From assembly GCA_038230835.1 (NCBI GenBank), contig JBBRMM010000009.1:1-64000 (forward strand): 64,000 nt of DNA. The letters are read 5' to 3'. Position numbers and translations under genes: made by a program. Positions 25,107-34,761 of the stretch are shown here, in pieces. The notes below the pieces were generated by a model. That model worked only from the letters and a program-made list of their open reading frames with translations. It searched no databases and was not told the origin of the DNA. Position 1 is the stretch's first letter; each line of letters opens with the position of its first letter. The DNA comes from DASUHT01 sp038230835 (GTDB taxonomy: Bacteria; Actinomycetota; Thermoleophilia; Gaiellales; JAICJC01).

Positions 25107-25179
25107 CGGGCCCGGGCCGATTCGAACGGCCGACACGCAGATTCGAAGTCTGCTGCTCTATCCCCTGAGCTACGGGCCC
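25107..25179 (-). tRNA. tRNA-Arg (anticodon UCG)
   Basis: 73-nt cloverleaf: acceptor GGGCCCG/CGGGCCC, anticodon arm GCAGA-CTTCGAA-TCTGC (anticodon TCG), T arm GGCCG-TTCGAAT-CGGCC, discriminator G, no CCA. TATCCT at 25194-25199 (minus) is a likely -10 box. The rest of the interval 24892-25339 holds only this gene and the next promoter. Confidence 0.95.
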
Positions 25180-25295
25180 CCACTGGCCACGGCAGGATAC
25201 CGCAGGGTTGATGCCGCCCCATGCGCCCGACCGCGACTCGCATCCGTCGACGTTCGCGCGCCCAGATTGACGTTAAGGAGAGTTAGTGGACGGAT

Positions 25296-25319
25296 TTACG
25301 CTGTGATAATCTGACGTAA
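25296..25319 (+). promoter_or_regulatory. Dyad operator over -10 box of merR-type gene
   Basis: TTACG (25296-25300) and CGTAA (25315-25319) form an inverted repeat around GATAAT (25305-25310), a near-consensus -10 box with TG before it. A dyad over the promoter of a MerR-family gene suggests autoregulation. Confidence 0.45.
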
Positions 25320-25339
25320 GCGTTCTTTTTGGGAGGATT

Positions 25340-25792
25340 GTGGCGCAGCGATTGGAACAGATGCGGATCGGAGAGCTGGCCCGCCGGGTGGGCGCGACCC
25401 CGCGCACGATCCGCTACTACGAGCAGCTCGGCCTTCTGCCCGACCGCGAGCGGCGCGGCGGCGCCCACCGTCTGTACGACGATCCGGACGAGGAGCGGCT
25501 GCGTGATCTGCTTCGCATCCGCGACCTGCTCGGGCTCTCGCTGACCCAGCTGCGGGACTGGATGGATGCCGAGGACGGCCGCGCTCGGCTGCGCGATCGC
25601 TGGCACGCCACGCCGGCGCCTGACGACGGCGCCCGCGCCGAGATCATCCGCGAGTCGATGGGCCACATGGACACGCAGCTCGGGCTCGTGCGCACCCGCC
25701 GCGCCGCGCTCGAGGAGCTGGAGGACGAACTGGCCGGCAAGCGCCGGCGCGTGCGCACGCTCCTGGCCGAGCTTGAGGAAGCGCCGGCGTGA
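25340..25792 (+). CDS. MerR-family transcriptional regulator
   Basis: 150 residues. Residues about 8-75 are a winged HTH: MRIGELARRVGATPRTIRYYEQLGLLPD and GAHRLYDDPDEERLRDLL, followed by a long dimerisation helix (about 95-145). No Cys, so not a metal sensor of the classical kind; an organic ligand is more likely. GTG 25340 has GGGAGG only 3 bp before; the in-frame ATG at 25361 is an alternative start. The stop overlaps the MFS gene by 4 bp, so the regulator likely controls that exporter and itself through the dyad at 25296. Confidence 0.9.
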   Translation: MAQRLEQMRIGELARRVGATPRTIRYYEQLGLLPDRERRGGAHRLYDDPDEERLRDLLRIRDLLGLSLTQLRDWMDAEDGRARLRDRWHATPAPDDGARAEIIRESMGHMDTQLGLVRTRRAALEELEDELAGKRRRVRTLLAELEEAPA

Positions 25793-27513
25793 GCGGCGAC
25801 CGGCCGGACCGGTACAAGTGGGTCGCGCTCTCGAACACCACGATCGGCATTCTGATGGCGACCATCAACTCGTCGATCGTCTTGATCGCGCTCCCCGACA
25901 TCTTTCGCGGCATCCACCTCGATCCACTGCAGCCGGGCAACTCGAGTTACCTGCTGTGGATGATCATGGGTTTTCTGGTCGCCACCGCGGTGCTGGTGGT
26001 CAGCTTCGGGCGGATCGGCGACATTCACGGCCGGGTGCGCATGTTCACGCTCGGGTTTGCGCTCTTCACGCTCTTCTCGGTGCTGCTGTCGGCGAGCTGG
26101 ATGGACGGGTCGGACGGTGCGCTGTGGCTGATCGTGATGCGGGTCGGTCAGGGTGTCGGCGGCGCTTTCCTGTTCGCCAACTCGGCCGCCATCCTGACCG
26201 ACGCGTTCCCGCACGACCAGCGCGGGCTGGCGCTCGGCGTGAATGCGATCGCGGGCATCGCCGGGTCGTTCATCGGCCTCGTCCTCGGAGGTGTCCTGGG
26301 GCCGCTCGACTGGCGGCTGGTGTTCCTGGTGTCGGTACCGGTCGGACTGTTCGGCACCGTGTGGTCGTGGCGCAAGCTCGAAGACCGAGGGGTCCGCCGG
26401 CCGGCCCGGATCGACTGGTGGGGGAACCTCACCTTCGCCGCCGGCCTGATTGCCGTGCTGGTCGCGATCACCTACGGGATCCAACCCTACGGCGGACACA
26501 CGATGGGCTGGACGAACCCGGGTGTGCTGGGAGCGATGGCCGGGGGATTGGCGGTGCTCGCGCTCTTCGTCGTCATCGAGCTGCGCAGCGAGGATCCGAT
26601 GTTTCGGCTCGGTCTGTTTCGGATCCGCGCCTTCAGCTTCGGCAGCATCGCCACCCTGCTTGCCTCGCTCGGCCGCGGCGGCCTGATGTTTGTGCTGATC
26701 ATCTGGCTGCAGGGCATCTGGCTGCCGCTGCACGGCTACAGCTTCGCTCAGACGCCACTGTGGGCGGGCATCTACATGCTCCCGCTGACGGCCGGCTTCC
26801 TGGTCGCCGGGACCGCCTCCGGCTGGCTCTCGGATCACTTCGGCGCACGGCCGTTCGCCACCGGCGGCATGCTCATCGCGGCGCTGGCGTTCGCACTGTT
26901 CGAACGGCTGCCCGTCAACTTCGACTACCTGCAGTTTTCCGGCCTGCTGCTGCTGGTGGGCGTCGGAATGGGGCTCTTCACGTCGCCCAACCAGGCCGGG
27001 ATCATGAACAGCCTGCCTCCCGACCGGCGCGGAGCGGGCGCCGGCATGGCGACCACCTTCCAGAACTCCGCGCTCGTGCTCTCGATCGGGATCTTCTTCA
27101 CGCTGATGATCATCGGGCTGGCCGACTCGCTGCCCGCGACGCTCCAGCACGGTCTGCGCTCCCAGGGCGTGCCGGCGGCCGACGCGCAGCGGATCTCGCA
27201 CCTGCCGCCCGTCGGCCTGCTGTTCGCGTCGTTTCTCGGTTACAACCCGATGCAGCATCTGATCGGCGGCTCGGTCGCGCACCTCACCCCGGCCAGCCGG
27301 GCGTATCTGACCGGTCGCGCGTACTTCCCGTCGCTGATCTCGCGCCCGTTCGCGGAGGGGCTGCGGGAGGCGTTCGACTTCGCCATCGTGGCGTGCCTGG
27401 TGGCCGCAGCGGCATCCTGGTTCCGGGGCGGCAAGTACATCCACAGCGACGCGGCCGAGCAGGTCGTGGAGACGGGCGAGGGCGAGCTCGTGCTGGCCGC
27501 CGACGGTGACTGA
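25789..27513 (+). CDS. MFS drug/solute exporter (DHA2, 14 spans)
   Basis: 574 residues, GTG start in GTGA overlap with the regulator. The 14-span DHA2 layout is visible, with motif A-like GRIGDIHGRVRMF after span 2 and an antiporter motif C-like run (AIAGIAGSFIGLVLGGVLG) in span 5. Such proton antiporters export drugs or toxic metabolites. Coupling to a MerR regulator suggests induction by the exported compound. The long 27100-27350 extension is an additional outside loop before the last span. Confidence 0.9.
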   Translation: MSGDRPDRYKWVALSNTTIGILMATINSSIVLIALPDIFRGIHLDPLQPGNSSYLLWMIMGFLVATAVLVVSFGRIGDIHGRVRMFTLGFALFTLFSVLLSASWMDGSDGALWLIVMRVGQGVGGAFLFANSAAILTDAFPHDQRGLALGVNAIAGIAGSFIGLVLGGVLGPLDWRLVFLVSVPVGLFGTVWSWRKLEDRGVRRPARIDWWGNLTFAAGLIAVLVAITYGIQPYGGHTMGWTNPGVLGAMAGGLAVLALFVVIELRSEDPMFRLGLFRIRAFSFGSIATLLASLGRGGLMFVLIIWLQGIWLPLHGYSFAQTPLWAGIYMLPLTAGFLVAGTASGWLSDHFGARPFATGGMLIAALAFALFERLPVNFDYLQFSGLLLLVGVGMGLFTSPNQAGIMNSLPPDRRGAGAGMATTFQNSALVLSIGIFFTLMIIGLADSLPATLQHGLRSQGVPAADAQRISHLPPVGLLFASFLGYNPMQHLIGGSVAHLTPASRAYLTGRAYFPSLISRPFAEGLREAFDFAIVACLVAAAASWFRGGKYIHSDAAEQVVETGEGELVLAADGD

Positions 27514-27531
27514 CCGCCGGCGGAGACGAGG

Positions 27532-27606
27532 GGTGACCGGTGGGACTCGAACCCACGTCCTCCTGGACCACAACCAGGGGCTACCACCAGCTGAGCTACG
27601 GCCACC
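27532..27606 (-). tRNA. tRNA-His (anticodon GUG)
   Basis: Cloverleaf with encoded G-1 (27606) opposite C73: acceptor GTGGCCG/CGGTCAC, anticodon arm CCTGG-TTGTGGT-CCAGG (anticodon GTG), T arm GTGGG-TTCGAGT-CCCAC. No CCA. TATCCT at about 27616-27621 on the minus strand is a plausible -10 box. Confidence 0.95.
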
Positions 27607-27744
27607 GCGCGAGTCGAAGGATACCCGCAAACCGCGCGCGCCGGCAGCGTGTGATCGCCAGGGGCAGCAGCGGCGGCCACGCTACCCTGGCCGAGACAGG
27701 ATGGACCGACACCGGGGAACCGGACCGACGACGGGGAGAACACG

Positions 27745-28035
27745 ATGGCGTACGGAGTTGTGCATCAGTTCGCAGGTGGGACGAAGGAGCAGTACGAGGC
27801 GTCGATAGCGGCCGTGCACCCGGCCGACGGCAGCCTTCCGGATGGCCAGGTGTTCCATGCCGCCGGCCCGTCGGCGAGCGGCTGGACGATCGTCGCCGTG
27901 CACGACTCGCAGGCAAGTTGGGAGGGGTTCCGTGACGGCGTCCTGATCCCCCGGATGACCGAGGGCATCGAGGGCGGCTTCACGACTCCGCCCCAGGAAA
28001 CGACGTTCGAGGTGCACAACCAGGCGACGTCCTAG
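27745..28035 (+). CDS. Small dimeric alpha/beta-barrel-type protein
   Basis: 96 residues, start supported by GGGGAG about 7 bp before ATG. VVHQFAGGTKEQYEASI, then PDGQVFHAAGPSASGWTIVAVHDSQASWEGF match small ferredoxin-like (ABM/EthD-type) proteins common in soil Actinobacteria, which often act as small oxygenases or are of unknown role. No cofactor-binding residue is obvious. Single gene with a strong bidirectional terminator after it. Confidence 0.7.
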   Translation: MAYGVVHQFAGGTKEQYEASIAAVHPADGSLPDGQVFHAAGPSASGWTIVAVHDSQASWEGFRDGVLIPRMTEGIEGGFTTPPQETTFEVHNQATS

Positions 28036-28043
28036 TCACACCG

Positions 28044-28085
28044 GCTCCGGGCCCTGGTGATAGCCACCGGGGCCCGGAGCGTTTG
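28044..28085. terminator. Bidirectional terminator hairpin between convergent genes
   Basis: Stem of 10 bp (28044-28053 with 28071-28080), extended by inner pairing (28056-28059 with 28065-28068), followed by GTTTGGG on the plus side. It lies between the convergent genes ending at 28035 and 28091. Confidence 0.7.
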
Positions 28086-28090
28086 GGCTG

Positions 28091-28915
28091 CTAGTGATGG
28101 AGCTGGAGCGTCCTGGTCGCGGAGTCCTCGCCGCAGTCGATCGGCCCGCAGGCGAAGGCGTCCGCGTTGACGGTCGCGTGACCGCCTGAGAACCGACCCG
28201 TTCGACTGTTCACGCGCAGCGACCAATGGCGAGTGCTGCCGTCACACGGCGACTCGTCGGCCTGGGCGCGCCCGTGGATGATGAAACGCCCCACGTCCTG
28301 GCTCACACGCACGCTGAGGATCGGGCCGAACTCGGCGACCCCCGAGCACGACACCGATCCGGACACGGTGGCGACACCGCCGCTGACACTCCCGAGAGCG
28401 TCCACCGTGACGGCAACGGTGGGCGGGGGTGGCGCTTTCTTGACCGCGATCTTCAACTGGCCGCCGGTGACGCCGGCCGTATCGCTGAACGCGAGCAGGT
28501 AGTAGGTCTGACCGGCGGTTGCGAAGAACCCCGTCGCCCCCGGCCCACACGCGACCAGGTTGAAGCTCCCAGGGGCGCCGGTTACGACGATCACCCCGGC
28601 CGAGTAGCTGGACTTCGACACGTCCACCAGCAGCGACCGGTCGGTCGCGGCGGTGAACGAGTACCACACGCTCGCCTCGGTGGCCGGCGCTCCGCAGTTC
28701 GCATTGGCTGCGACGTCGTTGGCGTCCGTCGTCGCCTGCGTCGTATCCAGCGTCTGGGTGAACGGGATCGCCCCGATCACCGTCGCGCCGGCGAAGGTGT
28801 CGTTGGTCGGGGCTGCCGCCCAGGCGGGCACCGCGGTCATGATCAGGCCGAGCGTGGCGACCACGAGTACCAACCGCCGCTTCCGCCGGCCTGTGATGAG
28901 TCTGGTTCGCTGCAT
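28091..28915 (-). CDS. Secreted PPC-like domain protein with DUF6299-like C-terminus
   Basis: 274 residues, ATG 28915 with a strong GGAGGGAAGG site before it. Signal peptide to about AWAAAP (36). Residues about 37-160: APTNDTFAGATVIGAIPFT...TTQATT, SVWYSFTA and TYYLLAFSD, the pattern of pre-peptidase C-terminal (PPC) domains that aid export or surface binding. Residues about 165-274: VTVDALGSVSGGVATVSGSVSC and paired Cys resemble the actinobacterial DUF6299 domain. Probably an extracellular binding protein; no enzyme motif. Confidence 0.7.
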   Translation of the reverse strand: MQRTRLITGRRKRRLVLVVATLGLIMTAVPAWAAAPTNDTFAGATVIGAIPFTQTLDTTQATTDANDVAANANCGAPATEASVWYSFTAATDRSLLVDVSKSSYSAGVIVVTGAPGSFNLVACGPGATGFFATAGQTYYLLAFSDTAGVTGGQLKIAVKKAPPPPTVAVTVDALGSVSGGVATVSGSVSCSGVAEFGPILSVRVSQDVGRFIIHGRAQADESPCDGSTRHWSLRVNSRTGRFSGGHATVNADAFACGPIDCGEDSATRTLQLHH

Positions 28916-29241
28916 TGCCTTCCCTCCGTTGACATCGATGAACGCCCGCCACGTGTGCTGCCTGAATCACCGCTGCTCCGCGCACCGCACGGCTGACCGC
29001 GCTGCTGGACACGCCGCGACCCGTCACGTGCGACACCCGACATGCGCCAGGGCCCACCGACGCCGGTTCACACCGCCACGGTATCCACGCCGCCCGCCAT
29101 CGGCGACCGACACCCCCGTTCTTGGAGTGCATCTACGGAACCTCGCGAGCATACTCCCTCCGATCGGGACGGAGTCGGCGGCCGATCGGGTAGGTCTCCG
29201 CCGACAGCATTCCGAGACGTGGGCGATGGTATGCTCGGAAC
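28916..29241. other. Intergenic stretch
   Basis: 326 bp with no supported gene. It contains the ribosome binding site of the minus gene at its left end and the leaderless-type -10 box of the small ORF at its right end; nothing else recognised. Confidence 0.5.
29230..29235 (+). promoter_or_regulatory. Extended -10 box (TGG-TATGCT), leaderless type
   Basis: TATGCT with TGG before it ends 6 bp before GTG 29242, so transcription should begin on the start codon of the small ORF. Confidence 0.4.
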
Positions 29242-29382
29242 GTGAGCATCTCCTCGATCCTTCGAGCTTTGCGACGCAAGTTCGGCCCACCGGGTAACCG
29301 GGGGTCGCTCGAAACCGAGTATCGACAGCCGAACCCTGATGGCACGCACCACGGGTCGCCTCCGAGTGTAAACAAGAACTGA
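29242..29382 (+). CDS. Small ORF, possible leaderless gene
   Basis: 46 residues: basic amphipathic start (SISSILRALRRKFGPPG) then a polar Pro/Gly/His-rich tail (PNPDGTHHGSPPSVNKN). The only support is the promoter-like box placed exactly for a leaderless mRNA and a composition unlike random high-GC translation (Asn, Lys and Tyr present). No family recognised. Confidence 0.35.
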   Translation: MSISSILRALRRKFGPPGNRGSLETEYRQPNPDGTHHGSPPSVNKN

Positions 29383-29603
29383 GCGAGGTCGAATCCCGCG
29401 CGGCGCCTGATGGGCGCTAGGCGCGCGGTTGGTTGTGAGCCGCAGGTACCTTGGATTGGCTCAGAGTCGACGCGCGACACCGCGAGCACCGGCCGGCACG
29501 CGCTCGCCGCCACCGGGTCGACCGCGCGCCGCAAGTCCAACGCCACGCGGTCCGCGCGCCCGCTCCCGCGAACCAAACTGGTGTGGCCGCCGTCACACCC
29601 ACG

Positions 29604-30034
29604 ATGAAGCTCACCGCGGGCCTCCTCGTCATCGCCACCCTCGTCGCCGCGGGCTGCTCCGGCCAGGGCTCCACTCACTACACGCTGATCAGCCAGCGCC
29701 AAGGCGTGTTCCCGCCGACCCCCTGGAAGACCGTGCGCACGCGATCGATCGTCTGCGACTCGAACACCAAAGCCTTGTGCTCTGCGATCTCCTATACGAC
29801 GCCAACCGGCCAACCCACCCGCCGTACTGTCCGGTGAGCGCCGGAGGGCCGTCCACCCAGACCCGAGTACTCATCCGCGGCAATTTCCGCAACGGACTGA
29901 ACGCAATCACAGTTGGCTGGGGCACACCGCAAACCTGCCCGATGCCCCACCCCTTGGGCCGCGCCTGGGACGTGATCTTCAAGGCGGGCTTCCCACCCCT
30001 CGACGAGAACTTCGCCCCGACACCGACGCAGTAG
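29604..30034 (+). pseudogene. Putative lipoprotein, probably frameshifted
   Basis: From ATG 29604: lipoprotein signal ending LVAAGCSG (Cys18), then KTVRTRSIVCDSNTKALCSAISYT; this frame stops at 29837. Another plus frame that overlaps it continues with coherent sequence (PPYCPVSAGGPSTQTRVLI, NAITVGWGTPQTC) to TAG 30032-30034. Joining the two between about 29795 and 29830 gives one 143-residue lipoprotein with four to five Cys. Either a real frameshift or two unrelated frames; I favour the first. Function unknown. Confidence 0.4.
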
Positions 30035-30170
30035 AGGCGGAGTAGCCGCGCTACTCAACACGGCCGCGGCGTCGCGGTGAGCCGATGCAGACCGTTTGGG
30101 TAGCGCGGTCGCCCAAACCGGGGACCGCGCGGGAAGCCTGGTAGCCCTAGAATGGCTTAGATAAACGCTT

Positions 30171-30252
30171 GCGGGCGTGGCGGAACTGGTAGACGCGCTG
30201 GATTTAGGATCCAGTGGCCTAGGCCGTGGGGGTTCGAGTCCCTCCGCCCGCA
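30171..30252 (+). tRNA. tRNA-Leu (anticodon UAG)
   Basis: 82-nt class II tRNA with long variable arm: acceptor GCGGGCG/CGCCCGC, anticodon arm CTGGA-TTTAGGA-TCCAG (anticodon TAG), T arm GGGGG-TTCGAGT-CCCTC, discriminator A, no CCA. A TAGAAT -10 box lies at 30148-30153. Confidence 0.95.
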
Positions 30253-30407
30253 TCCCGGACAGAAATGCGGACGCCAGTCGGCTCGTCTCTGGACAAACTG
30301 TGAGCGCTCGTCACGTGTCCGGGGGATTCGGGTTCGCACGATTGGCGCTATCACGTGGTAGAGCCGTTCTCCATGCCCGGCTCCCCCCGATCCGATTAGG
30401 AGCTCCG

Positions 30408-30506
30408 ATGATCAAGTGGAACCTTCGTGCCGTCCGCGTCGCTCTCGCGCTCGGCGCTCTCGCCTCGTTCGTCCTTGCGGCAGGCGCGTCTCTGAAGTGG
30501 AGTTAG
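30408..30506 (+). CDS. Small membrane peptide
   Basis: 32 residues: basic start (MIKWNLRAVR) and one hydrophobic segment (VALALGALASFVLAAGA). A strong TAGGAG lies 6 bp before ATG 30408, much better than at most genes here, which is the main support. Could be a membrane peptide, a toxin-like peptide or a signal peptide of a lost protein. Hairpin follows at 30556. Confidence 0.5.
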   Translation: MIKWNLRAVRVALALGALASFVLAAGASLKWS

Positions 30507-30816
30507 CTGACTGACCGCTGGCCGGGACGGCGGACAGTCGCCCAATCCGGCGCGCGCGAGCGGCTCGGCCGAAGCCAAGCCGAGCCGCTCGCGAGTCGCG
30601 CTCACTACCGTCACCCTCAACCCAGGCGGGCATTCTCGGTCTTCGAGCCACCCACCTGCAGAGCATGGTGATGGCTGTCGACCCGGCGCGACCCGGCGCT
30701 TCGGGGTGCGACCTCCCCGGCGGGGGCCGTCGATCCGATCGACCGCCCCGGGCGGTGGCGGTCTGGCCGGGTCACGTCTAAGGTTAGAGGACGGTGCCCG
30801 TTGGGCCCGTCCGCCG
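30507..30816. other. Intergenic stretch upstream of tig
   Basis: 310 bp without a supported gene. It holds the hairpin at 30556-30592 and the presumed promoter of the tig-clpP-clpX operon near 30775-30800 (CTAAGGTTAG), which I cannot place with confidence. Confidence 0.4.
30556..30592. terminator. Terminator-like hairpin
   Basis: 14-bp perfect stem (30556-30569 with 30579-30592), 9-nt loop. No T run follows, so it may act with Rho or be an mRNA-stabilising hairpin. Confidence 0.55.
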
Positions 30817-32226
30817 ATGAAGACCCAGGTTTCCGAACTCCCAGACAACCGAGTCCGCCTCGACGTGGAAGTGCCCGCTGCGGACGTCGACCATGCGTTC
30901 GACCACGCACTGCACGACCTCGCCGGGAGCGTGCGCGTTCCGGGCTTCCGCAAGGGCAAGGCGCCGAAAGGTCTGATCATGCGCCAACTGGGGCGTGAGA
31001 CGGTTGTCGAGGAGGCGCTGCGCGACCATCTGAGCCACTGGTACTCGCGCGCCGTGGCGGTGTCGGGCATCGACCCCATCGACCGGCCGAGCATCGACTG
31101 GTCGAACGAGCCGGTGGAGGGAGCGCCGTTTGCCTTTACCGCCGAGGTCGAGGTCAAGCCGGCCCCCGAGGTGAAGGCCTACAAAGGCCTGGACGGTGTT
31201 CGCAGCCCGGTCGAGGTGCCCGAGGACGCCGTGGACGAGGAGATCGAGCGCCTGCGCACTTCGGTGGCGGAGCTCCGCCCGGCGGACCGCGCCGCCCAGC
31301 CGGGAGACTTCATCGTGATCGACTTCCAGGGCACGCTGGACGGCGAGCCGTTCGAGGGTGGGGCCGGATCGGGCTACGGGGTCGAGTTGGGCAGCGGCCG
31401 GCTGGTCGGGGAGCTCGAGCGCGGGATCGAGGGCATGCAGACGGGTGAGCGGCGCACCATCGAGTTCACCATGCCGGACGACTACCACGCGGAGCATCTG
31501 GCGGCCAAGGCGGTCAGCTTCGACGTCACCGTGACCGACGTGAAGGAGCGCGAGCTGCCTCCGGTGGACGACGAACTGGCGATGTCGGCGAGCGAGTTCG
31601 ACACCCTTGAGGAGCTGCGCGCGGACGTTCGCGAGCGGTTCCGCGCCGCCATCCAGGCCGAGTCGGATCGGCTCTTCCGCAGTTCGGTGCTCGACTCTCT
31701 GGGCGCCCAGCTCTTCACCCCGGTCCCGGATGCGCTCGTCCAGAACCGGGTGGCCGAAATGACGCGCGGCATGATCCAGCAGCTTCGGGCGCGCGGCATC
31801 GAGCTCGACGACTACCTCCGCATCTCGGGCCAGAGCGGCGAGGAGTTGCTGTCGGCGATGCGCCCGCAGGCCGAGGACGCAGTGCGCAAGGACCTCGCAC
31901 TGGAGGCTGTGGTGGCGGCAGAAGGAATCGTGGTCAGCGACGAGATGATCGAGGAGTGGGTGCGCGAGCAGGCGGCCGAGTCGGAGGAAGATGCGGACGA
32001 GGCGGTCGCCCGGCTGCTCGACGATGCCGCGGTCAAGACCGCTCTGCGCACCGACCTGGCCATGCAGCGAGCACTGGACGTGGTGGCCGCGCAGGCCAAG
32101 GAGATCACCGCCGAGCAGGCCTCCGCCCGGCAGAAGCTTTGGACGCCGGAGAAGGAATCCGAGGCTTCGGCTGAGAACACTCCAGCCATCTGGACCCCCG
32201 GCTCGGGTGAGCCGGCCAACCGTTAG
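30817..32226 (+). CDS. tig: Trigger factor (ribosome-bound chaperone/prolyl isomerase)
   Basis: 469 residues from ATG 30817. N-terminal ribosome-binding domain with the signature VPGFRKGKAPKGLI (about 44-58; GFRKGK contacts protein L23), FKBP-type isomerase domain about 150-240 (GDFIVIDFQGTLDG, GYGVELGSGRLV), then the helical C-terminal chaperone domain and an Ala/Glu-rich tail. It folds nascent chains at the exit tunnel. First gene of a tig-clpP-clpX operon, the standard bacterial order. Confidence 0.97.
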   Translation: MKTQVSELPDNRVRLDVEVPAADVDHAFDHALHDLAGSVRVPGFRKGKAPKGLIMRQLGRETVVEEALRDHLSHWYSRAVAVSGIDPIDRPSIDWSNEPVEGAPFAFTAEVEVKPAPEVKAYKGLDGVRSPVEVPEDAVDEEIERLRTSVAELRPADRAAQPGDFIVIDFQGTLDGEPFEGGAGSGYGVELGSGRLVGELERGIEGMQTGERRTIEFTMPDDYHAEHLAAKAVSFDVTVTDVKERELPPVDDELAMSASEFDTLEELRADVRERFRAAIQAESDRLFRSSVLDSLGAQLFTPVPDALVQNRVAEMTRGMIQQLRARGIELDDYLRISGQSGEELLSAMRPQAEDAVRKDLALEAVVAAEGIVVSDEMIEEWVREQAAESEEDADEAVARLLDDAAVKTALRTDLAMQRALDVVAAQAKEITAEQASARQKLWTPEKESEASAENTPAIWTPGSGEPANR

Positions 32227-32236
32227 GAGACGCCCG

Positions 32237-32821
32237 GTGAGCCCACTGATTCCGATGGTGATCGAGCAGACGTCGCGTGGCGAGCGCTCGTTCGATATCT
32301 ACTCGCGACTGCTGAACGAGCGGATCATCTTCCTGGGGACGCCGGTCGACGACCAGATCGCGAACCTGATCGTGGCGCAGCTGCTGCACCTGGAGAGCGA
32401 GGATCCGGACAAGGACATCTCGATCTACGTCAACTCGCCCGGCGGCAGCGTGTACGCGGGGCTCGCCATCTACGACACCATGAACTTCATCAAGCCCGAC
32501 GTGCAGACCATCTGCGTGGGCATCGCGATGAGCATGGGCGCGCTGCTTCTGGCCGGCGGCACCAAGGGCAAACGGATGGCGCTGCCGAACGCGAAGATCC
32601 TGATTCACCAGGTTTCCTCTGGATTCCAGGGCCAGGCGACCGATATTGAGATACATGCCCGCGAGATCATCGACCTGCGCAAGCGCCTCGACCAGATCAT
32701 CGCGGATCACACCGGCCAGGCGATCGAGAAGGTCGCCCGGGACACCGAGCGCGACTACTTCATGAGCGCCGACGAGGCCAAGGAATACGGAATCATCGAC
32801 CGCGTGATCGCCCACCACTGA
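32237..32821 (+). CDS. clpP: ATP-dependent Clp protease proteolytic subunit
   Basis: 194 residues, GTG 32237 with AGGAG 7 bp upstream. Catalytic triad visible: Ser99 in GIAMSMGA, His124 in ILIHQVSS, Asp173 in ERDYFMS. Forms a tetradecameric chamber that degrades proteins fed by ClpX (next gene, 3 bp downstream) or ClpC. Members in Actinobacteria are often duplicated; only one copy is in this window. Confidence 0.97.
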   Translation: MSPLIPMVIEQTSRGERSFDIYSRLLNERIIFLGTPVDDQIANLIVAQLLHLESEDPDKDISIYVNSPGGSVYAGLAIYDTMNFIKPDVQTICVGIAMSMGALLLAGGTKGKRMALPNAKILIHQVSSGFQGQATDIEIHAREIIDLRKRLDQIIADHTGQAIEKVARDTERDYFMSADEAKEYGIIDRVIAHH

Positions 32822-32824
32822 CCC

Positions 32825-34105
<1,281 letters not shown>

Positions 34106-34174
34106 CGGCCCTGGTGGACTGACCCGGGCCGTGGAGGAGGGCGATGCGTGTCGGACCTCCGGTCGCTTTCCGTG

Positions 34175-34696
34175 TCACCCTACGGCCGACCTACGGGCCG
34201 GTGGCCCTGTGCTCGGTTGGACGATCCAGCGTCGCTGGGCGCGCCAGCGGTGCAGCGTGCGGACACTCGGCGGTTTCGCGGGGCAGGTGGCGAGCGTGCG
34301 GCTGACGTGGCCGACAGCGGCGGCGGTCGGAGCCCCGCTCGCATAGGCCCGCTCGACCTGGCGGCGGAGATCAGGCCAGGCGTACGATCCGGGTTTGCTC
34401 CGCGCGGCTCGCTCCTTGAGTGCCGCAAGGTGCGCGTCGAGCGCTTTGTGCCGTGCCGTGGTCAGGCAGCCGTGCGCCTGCCAAAGCTGCATCAGCGTGA
34501 GCACGAAGTCACGGCCGTTTCTCTGCACCTGGAACTCACGGCTGGCATGCGCTCTGCAGAGCCACACGCTGACCCCGTATCCGAGTCTCAGAAGCTCCGT
34601 GCGCCCGCGCGTCCGCTCCACGCAGATCGCACAGACCACCTGCTTGGTCGGCACCTTGCGCGCCTTGTACAGAGTCGGGAGGTAGTCGATGGACAC
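34175..34696 (-). CDS. Conserved protein with Cys/His zinc-type site, unknown function
   Basis: 173 residues from GTG 34696 (the frame opens upstream to 34795 but that part crosses the CCAATTGG boxes). An N-terminal CAICVERTRG and a later LCRAH place three Cys and a His as in a small zinc site (about 18-55), followed by helical sequence (RDFVLTLMQLWQAHGCLTTA) and a basic C-terminus. I recall similar proteins in Thermoleophilia but know no function; a DNA- or RNA-binding role is possible. Confidence 0.6.
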   Translation of the reverse strand: MSIDYLPTLYKARKVPTKQVVCAICVERTRGRTELLRLGYGVSVWLCRAHASREFQVQRNGRDFVLTLMQLWQAHGCLTTARHKALDAHLAALKERAARSKPGSYAWPDLRRQVERAYASGAPTAAAVGHVSRTLATCPAKPPSVRTLHRWRAQRRWIVQPSTGPPARRSAVG

Positions 34697-34761
34697 CGAG
34701 CCAGGATCGCAGGCGGAGAGTCGCGAGTGGGGGGCGAGGGGTGGAGGAAGGGTCACAACCT

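Noticed and set aside
25417..27630. 737-codon open frame on the minus strand
   Set aside because: It is the reverse of the MerR and MFS genes, and its translation is low-complexity (Arg, His, Gln, Asp) typical of antisense frames in high-GC DNA.
34106..34131. Terminator after clpX
   Set aside because: Only a 6-bp repeat (CGGCCC/GGGCCG) with a 14-base loop and no T run; too weak to call.
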